From positions 1-64,000 of the forward strand of contig JANFAH010000106.1 of assembly GCA_024663395.1 (NCBI GenBank): a stretch of 64,000 bases of DNA, read 5' to 3'. Origin of the DNA: Pisolithus tinctorius. Lineage: Eukaryota; Basidiomycota; Agaricomycetes; Boletales; Pisolithaceae. The stretch's first letter is position 1; every line of letters starts with the position of its first letter. This document shows positions 46,074 through 58,199 of this stretch, one piece after another. The translations under genes and the position numbers were made by a program. The notes beneath the pieces are model-generated. The model had not been told where the DNA came from. It did no database searches and saw only the letters and a list, made by a program, of their open reading frames with translations.

Positions 46074-46965
46074 TTGAGGGACGTTTGGAAGGTAGAAATC
46101 AGCGAAACTCTTCTCGAAGAGAGTCACTGCAGCGTGGCTGTGTGTCGTTAATGCAGTACGAACCATTTGTATTCTACAGGAGCTTTAGGAAATTTAACAT
46201 GCATCAGGAAGCGAAAAAAATGGTTTAAACCTGTTTAAACCCATCACTGACTGGTCGTGACCGCGATTCTGTCATTCCCCGTCTCTCTGATGTGAGACGT
46301 AAGATACTTGTCGTTCGTAGGTCAATCCAGGTCAGTCCATCCCTACTTACGGAGAGAACTTGGGGATACACCCGCTGCATCTCGATTTCCAATGGACGTT
46401 GCACTGTCGAAAAACGCGCTCCGCCACCTGAGACATGTTGGGGATCAAACGTGTGTTAGAAAAAGCAGTACACACACCTCGGCCCTTTGAATTCTCCATC
46501 CGATAGTATAGCAAGGCAAGTCTTATCCAGCCTCGGTCATCACGCGCACGCGTCACCTTGGTCGGTGAGTTCTGGATATCCGATGGAACTGACTAAAGGA
46601 ATAACATAAGCGTGCGCGCAATGATGTCTACGGTGCTAAGTCAGGATGTGTACTCTGCCAGACTTTATCAGTGTCAAGAGAACTAGGCTTAATGTTGTTT
46701 TTTGAGACTCGGGATTAATCTGAACTTGTAGCACTCTCATGCTCAACGGCCCAATACCTATATAGGAATGGTATCTTAATACATGACGAGGGGAATACAG
46801 GTTGCATATCTGTATGAAGGATAGATGGCAGATTATGAGGGGTTCAGAAAATGTAAGAGGAAGTTCCAGAACTAAAGAACGATATCCAAACCTAAGGAGA
46901 AAACATGTCTCGGATATCATATTGATGACAACGTCGTCACGGAACCAATGAGGAACGTATCTTGC
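46074..46965. other. Intergenic region, no gene seen
   Basis: About 0.9 kb between convergent genes. No coding sequence supported. TTTAAACCTGTTTAAACC near 46224 is a small AT-rich repeat. Confidence 0.5.
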
Positions 46966-48068
46966 TCATCGTCGAGCGACACGTTTACGTTCTCGTCCAT
47001 CCTCTTCTACCTCCATTGAGTCGGTCGACGTGGTATGAGCCTGTCCCTGAACGTGATGTGCGGACCTCTGGCTCCTTGTGCGTCGTCGAGGATTTCCTTG
47101 TGTGGATGACACCGTGTTCGCTCCCGCAGAAGACGAAGAGACGTCCACAACGGTGGGTGGTGCTGCAGAATCAAGCATCATCATGACCGTATGTCGGCGT
47201 TTTGTGCCTGCTGCGATATCGCCTTGGGGGATAGATGGAAATGGCGGGTGCATGGATGGGAATATGGGTGTACGGGGAACATTCTCAGAAGAGGCCAGTG
47301 GTGTGGGGGGGCAAGACATCGATGGAGTGTCAATGGATATATCTTTACGGGCAGAGGATGGGCGGGATTTAACGGATCGTTGGAAGAGAGGGTTGGACCG
47401 GGTTGGAATAGAAGGTGAGGGCGTGATTGGGTGCGTCAGATTGGAAATGGACGGTGAATGCGGTGTAAGCGGTGTTGGTGCGCGCTAAAGGGCATGTCAG
47501 TTGGCGAGACGTGAAATCGACAAGGAGCCCACCGTTAGATCGGAAGGTTTAGAGGAGGAGGCGGTAGGATGGGGAGGGAAGGAGACAGAGGCATTGTTGG
47601 TGTCTTTGTTCGGATCTGTTCGAGAGGTCTGGGGTCCCGCTCTGGTACGGTCCCTCTCCTTTTCACGTTCTTCGTCCTCGTCCTCCTCTTCTTCCCTAGC
47701 CTTGATGGCTTCCACTCTGGCTTCTATCCAATCCAGGATACGGCCGATAGACATTTCACCGCTGAGCGGGTTGTCTGAAGTGGAGGGTGCGATGCCACCG
47801 ACCGAGACGCCTTGCTGGATCATCACCATAAGATCCTGACATGCAGCTGCATACCCAGCGTTGTAAGCACGCTTAGAAGCATTTCGAGAGGATCGGTAAA
47901 GCGTGGTGATGCTGAGCGCGGCAGCTAGAGGGGGTGGGTGGGATGTCAGTAAATGGCAACGGCAAGACAGAACATGAACATACCTTTGAAGTTGTTGAGA
48001 AGGTCTTTTTCTGCCTTCTCGAGGCCTGAACCTGGAAGTGACTTTGCGAGCCCGTCGAGCGATTCCAT
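46966..48068 (-). CDS. Conserved fungal protein, unknown function
   Basis: Starts MESLDGLAKSLPGSGLEKAE, with a helical N-terminus (LLNNFKAALSITTLYRSSR, ASKRAYNAGYAAACQDLMVM) and then an acidic/basic helix (ILDWIEARVEAIKAREEEED). The remainder is Ser/Pro-rich and disordered, with short motifs such as PPTPLASSENVPRTPIFP, ending EDGRERKRVARR, a possible nuclear signal. Introns at about 47990-47925 and 47520-47487. I believe related proteins are widespread in fungi, but I cannot name a function. Confidence 0.65.
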
Positions 48069-48341
48069 GATTTGATTGGGTCTCGTCGTTGGTCGTCGTT
48101 GCAGACAGTCGCTCACTGCCTGTTGTCGATATTACGAGAGATTGTTTTTCGAGCCAAAGTGGGACTGTTTTGGTAAGCTTGTGACAGATGGCAAATCACA
48201 TCACGTGATGTAGTACGGTAGCAGTGACATCATCGAAGTTTCGACGAGTGAGACGACGACCTCACTGTCGAAATTGACACTGCTCAGCTGATCCGGACGT
48301 GTTATAACAAATACTCAGACTGCTGCATCCACAGAAGAAAC

Positions 48342-48640
48342 GTGTGTCGTCATAATCTAATAGTATATACGGATGGTGCATCGTTCAATAACGGGAGGTA
48401 CGCTCATCCCTGTGGATGGGGGAAGAGGATGAGTCAGCGCACTGAACTGCTCGCTGCACTACACGGTCTGAAGAAAGTATGCGATGAAGACGAAAGCTAT
48501 CTAGCGGACCGGCGCAGGAAATGGAGCTCGGATTCACAACAGCCAGAGTTCATCATCACCACGGATATATGGTAAAGGGGATGACGGAGTGGCTTCCTAC
48601 CTGGAAGGTTCGTACTCTTTGGCGCGTGCACTGCCGCTCG
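48342..48640 (+). pseudogene. RNase H-like fragment
   Basis: LIVYTDGASFNNG followed by RTELLAALHGLKKV and EFIITTD matches the first two-thirds of an RNase HI fold (the catalytic D, E and D positions). After TTD the frame must shift by one base to continue YMVKGMTEWLPTWK, the expected next segment. Sequence expected between NNG and RTEL is largely missing. This is a decayed copy with a deletion and a frameshift. Confidence 0.65.
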
Positions 48641-48833
48641 CACTGCAGGTGACGGAGTTAAGCTTACTATCCAGACCTGACACTGTTGGTTGGCGGTCAC
48701 AGCGCATTAGCAAGATTGGTGGGTGCTTAGAGAGGCATGCTAATCACGCGAGTCGAGTCTTGGAGTTGCACTTTTTTTTTCAGATGGATGGGACAAGATC
48801 GGAACCTGGTAAGATTCTTGTGTTGAGAAAAAC

Positions 48834-48935
48834 TGCGTCACCTCCACTTGCCAGTGATGGTGCTGGTGCTAGTTTTGGTTCTGGCATTGATATCCTCGGA
48901 TCACCTAGTACAAAGCCGCAGGAGGATTCACTCAG
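48834..48935 (+). pseudogene. Copy of the AP-1 beta 3' end
   Basis: About 100 bp resemble the last part of the AP-1 beta gene (23118-23210). GCTAGTTTTGG and CCTCGGATCACCTA are shared in order, and the encoded ASFGSGIDILGSPS parallels [14 protein letters not shown]. The rest of the adaptin gene is not present here. Between the RNase H fragment and this one (48641-48833) nothing is recognised. Confidence 0.6.
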
Positions 48936-48999
48936 TTCTGAACCCGTGGCCGATATAGATGTGTCTGCATCCTGTTTAGGATGCTTTACAGACTTTATC

Positions 49000-50322
49000 T
49001 GAGATCGATGGACAGTTTGGGGTGTGTTTTTTGTGTATCTGGTACGCGGTCTGGGTGACTTGCCTTGGCCATAACCTATTCGGATGTGGCGATGCCACTA
49101 AACAAGGCGCGCGACTTTGGGCGAGGCGGGCCTCTGTGCTGAATTATTATTAGCATGCTGGTTAGAACTTACCGCTTTTGCAGGTCTACGCGGCGGCACC
49201 GTGAGCGGACCGGTGCACAAAAGCACGTAAGATGCCTCAGCAGAGAACCAGCTGTTAAGTACCACCGATTCCTCAGTTGAACATACTGATTCACTCACCC
49301 GCATTCGTGAATCGGACCTGTAGTCATTCCATCACTACAGGTTTGATTCACGAAAGTCAGTTCCTTCACAAGGACATAGGCTACTATAGAATTGCGGCTG
49401 GGGAGTGAACTGCACATTCAGATTGAAAGGCTAAGCTGGTCCAAGGCGTCGCACTTACATTCGGAACATGCAGCCGGTTGGGTTAATTTGGAGAGGACCC
49501 GAAGCAGGCGTGGTTTGGACTGCCAAGTTTGAAACTCCGATCAGCCACGAGTAGCTGGTACTTTGACTATTATTGGAGGAAGTTGTTTAATCAAACTGCC
49601 TTGGAATGGACACGCCAGTACTTGCGGCTGACGAGGTCGTCAGGTAGAGGGCTCCGAATCAGTGGGTGATATGCCAGTTCACCACGTTATTGGGACATGT
49701 TATCGCCTTACACGGGGGAAACGCATGTGGCATATGCATGCAACCAATTGAAAGCAGGTTAGGCTGGCGGTATATATCGGGTAAGTCTGTCACCGGCCAG
49801 GCCCATCTGCAAAGTCCCTCTTGGACAGACTCACACTCAGAGGCGGGGAATATTCTTGAGCTCAGGGAGCTGGCGGTTCGACTGCGTATTCCCTCCCCGC
49901 ATGCGAGGTTTGTTTGATTTAACGAGCGTCCAGATCTCAGACTTGAGTTGTGCTCCTTTGACATCATTGAGATGTATGATTAGCGAGGCTTCCACTTCTC
50001 CAGCGAGATGGGCCTGCCTGCTTTCTAGCGCCAGCGTGGTGCCCACCCTCCCAGTACCACAAGGTCGTTCACTGCCTTCCGTGGTACCAGCCGGTGGCAT
50101 CCCATCGCATGGCGAAGGTGCTGGGTGGAGCTCACGTGTAATGGTCGCCACTGGCCACGTATAGGGTGCATGGAGCCCTAGTATTCTGCCTGCCAACCTC
50201 AGGACTCCCCTATCGCGTGGCGATGAGCCTGTTATATGATATCTAAGCCGGCGGGTTTAAGGTTGTGCGTTCTTTCTCTCCTTTCTACCACACTATATGG
50301 TGGCTGACTGGCATCCAGGACG
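49000..50322. other. Intergenic region
   Basis: About 1.3 kb without a supported gene. It contains the hairpin at 49304-49354 described separately and the 5' flank of the GH30 gene. Confidence 0.5.
49304..49354. repeat. Long near-perfect inverted repeat (hairpin)
   Basis: Two 21-bp arms match at 19 positions around a 9-bp loop (CATTCCATC). Each arm contains TTCGTGAATC or its complement on the outside and ACCTGTAGT or its complement on the inside. The two mismatches are adjacent (GG facing TT). A further GATTCAC at 49288-49294 could pair with the left arm's GTGAATC, giving an alternative fold. Confidence 0.85.
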
Positions 50323-52601
50323 ATGACATTCGCGCAGCCCGCCCTTTCTTTCATTCTTCTGGGTTTCATACACATGGTTTATTGTCAATGGCAAATTTGG
50401 GACATCGTGCGTGTGCTGTTGCCTTCGAGATCTGTTCGGAGTATCTGTCTCCGAGCACCATACTGACGCTTTCGATACAGTGGCAAACTACATGGGATCG
50501 GAAAATGCTCTTGGCGTACTCCCAACCCAACCCGGCCCCCATCAACTTCGTGACGCCGGGCCCCATTGGGAGTGCTGACATCGTCATCGACGACACTGCC
50601 GTATACCAGACGATTTATGGTTTTGGCGCAGCCCTGAGTAACACACTACACCATGACTAGTCCGTTTGTGTTCTGACTTATGGCAGCTGATTCGTCTGCA
50701 CAACTTCTTTACAACCTCAAGGTTCGTCGTCTCGGGACGTATATGAATGCTAGGACTCACAGCGCTCGTCTTCGTAGACTCAGAATTCGGGAAGCTATTG
50801 GTCCTTGATGGACTACCTTTTCAACGGTATGTTATCCATTGCTACGTTTCACGGACACGAGCTCACGACAATCCTATCTCACAAGCAACGGACGGCGCTA
50901 ACTCCGCTGGTTTTTCGTTTATCCGCGTTCCACTCGGTGCAACAGACTTTTCTGCAAGGAGTCAGTGGCCTTGACTCATATACAGCAGTTCTTTAACCAT
51001 TCAGGATAGATTATAGCTATGACGATGTGAGCGGTGATACACCATTATATGATTTCAACATTGGGGCAGCCCCCAGTTACGTCTTCACCGTTCTTCGCGA
51101 CATCTTGTCTATCAATAATATGTTAAGGGTTTATGTTTTACCCTGGTCTCCGGTGCGTTCATTGTCGCCGCGCGGTGCTGTCCCTACGTGATTTAACCGG
51201 TGTTATAGCCAGGGTGGATGAAAGAGAGTGGTACGATGGATGGCGGTTCTCTCAATACCGCATACATATCCGTTAGTGAGTGATGTCCTCGGTGTAGACA
51301 GAGAACTCCAATCGACCAATACGACAGTGGCAAACTACCTCCTTAAAAGTCTCCAAGGCTTCCAAAGCGAAGGTATACCCGTTTACGCTATTGGCATACA
51401 GGTGTGCACACCCGTTGCGAGGCCAGCGTTACAAGATCTCTGACATCATCCAAAGAACGAGCCTGAAAACAGTAATCCAACGTATCCGACATGTAGTATG
51501 CCTGTGTCGACTGAAGCAGATATTGGCATTGCGTTACGGACGTATATGAATGGAAATGGGTTCGGGGACACCAAAATTATTGGATACGAGCATAACTGGG
51601 CGGATGCAGCGAATTATCCGGTGCAACTCGTGGGTCTTAACCTGGCTTCGGACGTTCGTGCAACTAATGTCTGTGGTGGTAGATGCAACAGGCTGCCAGC
51701 TCCTTTGATGGAGTGTCTTTCCACTGCTATGCGGGCAGCGTCAGTGACCAAGCAGAGTTTACGTCCCAGTACCCAAATAAGGTGAATACACGTCTGGTAT
51801 TTCGAGCTATTGCCTTGACCATCTGACTCACGACCCGCCCCAGGAAGTGTATTTTACGGAGTGTTCTGGAACGATTGGCACTGACTGGTGGACTGATATC
51901 AAGGTGTGTGTCATGAACAATGCTCCATGCCTGAATTGACGTATTGTGGAGTGGTACATGGATAACCTGTGCGTAGAAAGTCGATTGCGCATATTCTGAC
52001 TGACCCGTAGTTTAGCTTCATCGGAAGTCTTGCTTACGGTTCGTCGACTGGTTTGATGTGGAACCTTGCACTCGATGGAAACGGGAACCCGAAGTTGTCG
52101 GGTACGAGTAGCTGCAATCCTCCATGCCGCGGCGTGGTGCAAGTAAACAGTAATGGAACTTGGAGCGTCAACCAGGAATTTTACGCCATGGGTCAAGCTT
52201 CCAAGGCCATCTTACCGCGGGATGTGGGTGGACCGTGGGGACAGCGGATTGGAGTCAGTGTAGGGGGCGAACTTAATTGGGCATTGGTGGTTGGAGCGTA
52301 TGTGACGAAAAGAGTTTTGCCAACGGACTGGAATAGGTATAGTATTGTGGTATTGAACTGGTAGGTCGACTGGGCGTGATGGGTATCACCAGAGATCGGA
52401 TGCTGAGCTACTCTTCAGGGACGACAGTGCGTCTACTGCATGGAACCCCCAACCGGTGACTGCTACCATCGAGTTTAGAGGTCTGCAGGTATGTTTTGCA
52501 GAGCTTTGTCTGATTGATTATTTGTCGAGATGACTTGATAATAGGCAACTTATACTTTTCCTGTTGGGGTGACTACATTATGGTGGTACGCTTCTGACTA
52601 G
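50323..52601 (+). CDS. Secreted GH30 glycoside hydrolase
   Basis: A retaining glycosidase, probably acting on beta-1,6-glucan or a related cell-wall glucan. The start at 50323 gives MTFAQPALSFILLGFIHMVY, a clear signal peptide. A 70-odd-nt intron then leads to WQTTWDRKMLLAYSQ and TIYGFGAALS, the typical GH30 opening. Further exons give FSFIRVPLGATDFSAR, LRVYVLPWSP and AIGIQNEPENSNPTY with the acid/base Glu in NEP, SFHCYAGS, and VYFTECSGTIGTDWW with the nucleophile Glu. The C-terminal beta domain ends TLWWYASD with TAG at 52599. Around ten short introns. All catalytic positions are present. Subfamily GH30_3 is likely but not proved. Confidence 0.85.
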
Positions 52602-52891
52602 AGCCACTCGACCAGACAATCTAGTTCACTTAGAATGTGATGTAGTCAGTTAATTTACCGTTCACCTGGAGTGAATAGTCATCGCGACAAGGCCCCAGGG
52701 GTGTGTGCATGCGAGGTGTTCGTGTGAATGGCTGGTTAGCGGGTCAACGCAAACAGACGACAACAGACGCTGGGGTGTCAGAAGCAGAAATCACAGAAAA
52801 CAAGAAAACATAATCGCTTCGAGTGAGTGTCATTAGTATATTATCGTCGACCAGCCCGTTTCCTGACTTTCTGGAGAGAATCTTTGACAGA

Positions 52892-54530
52892 ATGAACAGA
52901 CCAGGCAAATTCCTGCCCACTTGGAAGGATACCCGCGCTGACTTACCGTCAGGTCAACCCCCACAACGTCCCCCGAGTCTGGCTCCACCAACTGGCCTAT
53001 CTTCCCAGTTCAGATCGCCTTACCCAACGTCCCAGTACCCCGTTCCTCAGCGGGTATTTCCAACACCTGCGCTCCAACAGCAACAAAACCCCCACCGCAC
53101 GCCTGCCGTACCACAATCGCCTTTCTTGCCTACGAGACAACAGGCACAGGTTAACAACTTCCCATTCGGTACGGGAGCAGGAGGAGTACTAGGTCAGAAT
53201 GGTGCATCATCGTTGCCACCTCATATGAGTCCCAATCCGCCCGCTGCGACCACCGCAAGCGCTCCATCCGTGTCGTCCGCGAGTGAAATCGTCTTTGACC
53301 CTAACGAGTTTCCTGCGCTCGGATCGTTAAGCCAGTCAAATAACAATACGAACGCGTCGGGAACGACGAATGTCGATTCGACGATGAATAGTTCAGCCCC
53401 CGGCTCGTCCACCGGCAATGCACCCGCGTCTAACACGGCCTCTTTCACACCACCTTCCAGTCAACTACCATCGCAGCCCATGCAGACGTCACCACAAGGA
53501 CAGCAGGCCCACAATAGCAACAGCAATGACAACGCTTCGAATCAGCCGCAGAGCCAGGCACCATCGTTGCAACAGCAGCAGCACCTAGGGGCACCACCTG
53601 GCGTGCCATCCCTCGGAGTGCCTCAAAACGTCTCGAACGGTAACCATCACATACAACCAACCCTACATTCACTGTCGCAGCTGCACAGTTCCGTTGCACA
53701 GTCCCAAAGTCAACTCCGCCATCATCCGCAAACACCCGCTCAGCAAGTGCTCATATCCGCTGCTGATCGATGGGGTCTCGTCGGGTTACTGGCCATGATC
53801 AAAAATAGTGGGGCCGACCCTGATGGCGGTCTGAGCAGCATTGGAACGGATCTTGGTGCAATAGGATTAGACATGGCGTACGAAGGGTGAGTCGTCTGAC
53901 GTGGAAACAACAACGAGGGCTTAACGACTGGCTATTCCTCGACCGAAAGGAATCTTTATTCGACGTTCATAACGCCGTGGGCTGATCAGTCTGCGGCACG
54001 GAGCGTCGAACCTGATTTTCACCTTCCGCCCTGCTATAATGTACAACCCCCGCCGCCAGGGCCGAGCAAAGCAGCAGCGTTCAGCGATGAGACGTTATTC
54101 TACATGTTTTATTCAAGTCCGAGGGATGCTCTTCAGGAGGTTGCGGCCCAGGAGCTGTGAGTGGTTTTGGCTTTGGTCCTGTTTCATATATCCGATACTA
54201 TCTAGGTGGAATCGCAATTGGAGATATCACAAAGACCTGCGGATCTGGATAACCAAGGAAAGCGGTAGTGCTCCGTCGACGAAGATTCCCGGTGGGGAAG
54301 TCGGTCTATACACGTGGTGGGATCCAGAGTCGTGGTGCAAGGACCGCAAGGAAATGACGGTGCGGTACGCCGATCTGGAGGAAAAAACTGTTCCGGCGTT
54401 CGCAATGGGCCCTGGCCTCGTACTCGCACAACCTCAGGGCGCACAAGGACAGCAACAAGGGGCGATAGGTCAACAGGCAGCTGCAGGTCAGGCGACTGCT
54501 CAGCCAAGAATGCAGATGGCAGGGATATAG
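52892..54530 (+). CDS. CCR4-NOT complex subunit Not2
   Basis: Structural subunit of the CCR4-NOT deadenylase complex, in cytoplasm and nucleus. ATG 52892 (MNRPGKFLPTWKD) begins a long Pro/Gln/Ser/Asn-rich region. IVFDPNEFPALGSL is a short motif conserved in Not2 N-termini, and DRWGLVGLLAMIK introduces the NOT2/3/5 domain. After introns the domain continues TPWADQSAA, DETLFYMFYSSPRDALQEVA, WRYHKDLRIWITKESG and YTWWDPESWCKDRKEM, ending in a Gln/Ala-rich tail at 54530. The WRYHK...WCKDR block is diagnostic. A frame continues upstream of 52892 but has no ATG. Confidence 0.87.
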
Positions 54531-54935
54531 GCTTTTTGTTTTGCGTGATGTGACACTGGTCTCGGTTGAAACGATGACTGCATACCTGAGGTATCATCTC
54601 ATTAGCTCCGGCGAGCTGCACTGTAAGGCTTTAGGAAGCTGGGGATGACTGTATTTGTGCTTTTTTAAATTTTATCCTTGACCGCAATGTTTCACGTTCA
54701 ATCCGACAACATAGTTCGGACTGGGACATTGCATGGACTCTTAGCCGTGCAAATCTTCTTAAGTAGCACATTCTGTGGCCAATGCCATGGTCCGAAGGTG
54801 TCTAATTAGGAGCCAGTAAAGCAGTTGCCTATTTCGACATGCCTATGTGCCAGCTGTGGTGCACATTTTCGGGCCTCTCGTCAGGGCCCAGGTTAGCGCC
54901 TACAGCTCGTCGTTGGCAACATTCACCGTATCATT
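54531..54935. other. Intergenic region, no gene seen
   Basis: 3' flank of Not2 and 5' flank of the PAP2 gene. No further feature recognised. Confidence 0.5.
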
Positions 54936-56344
54936 ATGGCCGGCAACCGTAGTAAGCCAGTTCCAGGTCTGCGCAAATTCCTGGCGTTGTATACGCAAGA
55001 CTGGTAACGATCCGGTGCTCATGTAGTGTGTAATTGGCTCGTCTCACTGACCACCTATCAATTAGGATAGTAACATGTGGTCTCGGTTTACTTTTCTACG
55101 TGGTTGGACATCATATTTCTGGATTTAAGAGACACTTTTCTCTTGAGGATACGTCGTGAGTGAGTTGGCTTGTCTGTTACGTACACCTTGAATTGATGAG
55201 AGTCGTTCGATTGTTGTTCAGGTTGCGATACCCGTACGCATACCTTACATCTCTGCTCGTGGCATAAAATTTACAGCAAGTCCTCGTATGACAGATACGC
55301 TGTTCATCAACGCGTCGGGGCACGTCTCAACAATCGCCTCCTCGATCGTTCATACTAACCTTGTCCTAGACACATGCCCTGCATTTCATCAGCGCCGTTA
55401 TCCCCTTCATTGCGCAGGTCATCATCAACCTTGTCACAGTACGTTCGTGGGTCGATTTCCATCATAGCACGCTTGGACGTAAGTCGGGTGGACGATCTTC
55501 GTTCTAGCTACGTGCCGTATTGCTCGCTGACACTGGCCAACAGTGTTGCTGTCATACACTATAACCGGGTCTATCACCCAACTCCTCAAGGTGGCCGTCG
55601 GCCGTCCTCGTCCTGGTTGGTGACTATATTTCTATCACTTTCAATGTAGGCCCTTAGATACGTATTGCCAGATGTAATATCCCGCTGCCAGCCTATCCCC
55701 GGATCTATAGACCCTGTCTATGGACTATCCACTGTGGATATATGCACGCAGACCGTGAAGCACATCCTCGACGACGGGTGGCGCAGTTTCCCCAGCGGAC
55801 ATTCTAGCTGTACGCGTACTTTCTTTGCCCCTCCGCCGAGAAGTCTAACCCCTGGGACAAAACTGCACAGCGTCATTTGCAGGACTAGGATTTCTTACGT
55901 TTTATCTTGCAGGAAAGCTCCACATCTTTGACAAGCGCGGCTACGCTGTAAGTTCGATCCAGCCAGTCTCATCGACGTTAGTGATAAATGTGTGTGGAGG
56001 GTAAAATCTGGCTTGTTTTCGCTCCGTTGTTTGGGGCCGTATTCGTTGCTATTTCTCGTACCATGGACTACCGTCGTACGTGCCTTGGAATTTCCCTCCC
56101 TTTTCACACCTGTTTTAACACTTTCGTCTTAGACCATTGGCACGACGCGGTCACCGGGTCTGCCCTCGGCCTGATCTTATCGTACTTTTCGTACAGGCAG
56201 TACTACCCAGGCCTCGCAGAGGCTGATGCACACCTGCCTCATATGACGAGATTTGAAGAGCTGCTGGATAATGATGCTGAAGTGAACGATGATGCAGCCT
56301 TCGGTTCTGGGGAAGAGACTATTGGACTCCTTGGCAGAAGGTAG
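54936..56344 (+). CDS. PAP2 lipid phosphate phosphatase (Dpp1/Lpp1-like)
   Basis: An integral membrane enzyme that dephosphorylates phosphatidate or diacylglycerol pyrophosphate. Exon 1 MAGNRSKPVPGLRKFLALYT splices to IVTCGLGLLFYVVGHHISGF, a membrane segment. The three PAP2 motifs follow in order: LLKVAVGRPRP (K-x6-RP), RSFPSGHSS (PSGH) and SRTMDYRHHWHD (SR-x5-H-x3-D), the last assembled over an intron. Several hydrophobic segments separate them. The C-terminal tail is acidic and ends TIGLLGRR. Introns are short, and borders between 55190 and 55480 are only partly resolved. Confidence 0.85.
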
Positions 56345-56494
56345 AAGGCAGACGTATGACAGTGAACAAGACAGATCAGAATCATGATACCTCAGGACAA
56401 AGGTTACTCATGCCATCTAAGCAATGTGATATCTGGTATATATGTATATGACATTATGACGGGAATCACGCCGTAATACTGTCCTCATCCTCAA

Positions 56495-57371
56495 TTACTC
56501 CTCTTTTTTCACCTCCGAGCGGTTCGAGTAGATCATGTCAGTGAAGGGTCTATATCAGGTGTAAGATACCCAAAAACACAGCATACACTTTATTTCACTC
56601 ACCCCTCATATCGCAGTGCGATCAGATATACAATGTACACGTATAGCGTGATCAGCAATCCAGCAGGACGTTCGTACCTGTTATCGGCCGACGTCAAATG
56701 TCAACGATCCTCATCATACATTCGGCGCCGTACTCCCGACGGAAACACGCCGAGAAGGAGAATGCCACGAGGCAAAATATCCACACACCAGAGCGCAGTA
56801 GCAGCAAAGCACAGCGTGCTGCCTACGTACATGGGATCTCTCAGCACGTTAAAAGGGAACCCTTCAACACGGTCGTTCATCAATATTCCGAAGTAATCCC
56901 CCAAGAACGTTCCGGTGATCCCCAATGCGTACGTTGAAGTCAAGACGAATACTTGGCCGACGACGAAGAGAAGAACCGGTACGAGGGTTGCGAGGGGCCC
57001 AGGGAGGAGGGGCACGTGGGGTTGGTCCAGCAGTGCGCACTGGTACCTGCGCAGGTCGCCGTCAACCATGGAATGGTGTTGGAATTCAAGAAACGTACAG
57101 GTGGTCCCGAACGAGTCCGAAGGTGAAAATGAGGAAGGCGAGGAAGTAGCAGCCATGGTATGGACTGCCAAACGCGCGAGTTATGGTTTTCTTCCTATAC
57201 TCTATGCATCATATTATGTCGGTCAGAGATTCCGAAGCCAATACATAAAGGGTACTACTACGTACCGTTCCGTGCAACAATGTTCCATGCTGTCGGGTTG
57301 AACGTGATTGAAAGAAGAGAAATGTAGAGAGAGGGTGCGGACGTGTTCACAACGGAAGCAAGGGCGTCCAT
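56495..57371 (-). CDS. OPI3: Phospholipid N-methyltransferase Opi3
   Basis: ER membrane enzyme that makes the last methylations from phosphatidyl-monomethylethanolamine to phosphatidylcholine. Starts at 57371, MDALASVVNTSAPSLYISLL, then SITFNPTAWNIVARN. Next exon ITRAFGSPYHGCYFLAFLIF, then the core ALGITGTFLGDYFGILMNDR with FPFNVLRDPMYVGSTLCFAA, then AGLLITLYVYIVYLIALRYE, and after an intron DPFTDMIYSNRSEVKKEE with TAA at 56495. The YFGILM and NPMYVGSTL-type motifs are the SAM-binding signatures of this family. Four hydrophobic segments are visible. It is convergent with the PAP2 gene, so two phospholipid enzymes are neighbours here. Confidence 0.9.
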
Positions 57372-57618
57372 TTGCCGTAGTTGTCGTGAAAATCGTAACA
57401 AGGACGGTTTTTTGGTGAAGAAAGACACGACTCGGCAAGCTCTTGAAGCTTATGTAAATGCTTGATATGTGGTTCCCACGGAGGTCGTTCTCGTTCTCCG
57501 GGATGTCGATGATTGGTGGACGGTGTTACATATCAAAGAACGAAGCAGGGGCGGTGGCAGTGACACTACGTTTACAGGTGCTTCGGGCGTGTACAGCTGA
57601 AGTGTCGACACAGTGTGA

Positions 57619-57745
57619 CGGGTAATTGGTTCTGACCCATGTACAGCGTTTCTTGTCTGATCTCTGTCAGGGTGTTGCATTTCGAGTGCCGTTTCATTGC
57701 GGCATCCTACTGTACTGGACATGGCAGAGGAAAACATGATTCATT
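57619..57745 (+). pseudogene. Relic of the coiled-coil gene at 25.2-26.3 kb
   Basis: About 125 bp match the minus-strand sequence at 25646-25524, including its intron (starting GTAATTGGTTCTGACCC) and part of the following exon (GCATCCTACT, CATGGCAGA). Small gaps and substitutions break the frame. Because the intron is retained, this is a DNA-level copy rather than a retrocopy. The surrounding 57372-58199 holds no supported gene. Confidence 0.7.
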
Positions 57746-58199
57746 CCTTCTATAATTGTCATAAAAGCTACTGATAATTTGTCTTGGAAAGAAATCGTGG
57801 GAGAGACTGTGCGTCTCAACTATCACTTGATCAATCGATCACTAGCACTCCCCAAACTGGCAAGACGCATCAAAGAACAAACTTAAAGAATGTCGACAGC
57901 CACATGCTCGGTCGAAGAATTAAATGTACTTAGTTCGAAAAATTTGCACGTACAGCTGTCCCCACTGGCGAATTATCAGTCTCCCCGAATATGACGTCTG
58001 ACACCTCTCGCATTCAGGGTCAAGCGGAGGAACATGGAGAGGCAGGAAAACAAGATACCGGGGCTGCTGAAAAGCACGGAAAAACGAAGGGCGACGAATA
58101 CACGCCTCCATACGGCAATGGAGTCACAACACTGTCCTGTACAGCCTGAAGCCATGGAGGTGTAGTCGTCCATTGCAGCAGCGCGCGATGGGAGTAGGA

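Noticed and set aside
55585..55610. Another copy of the GGCCGTC palindrome
   Set aside because: TGGCCGTCGGCCGTCC lies in the coding sequence for the PAP2 motif KVAVGRPRP and has no partner arm or spacing.
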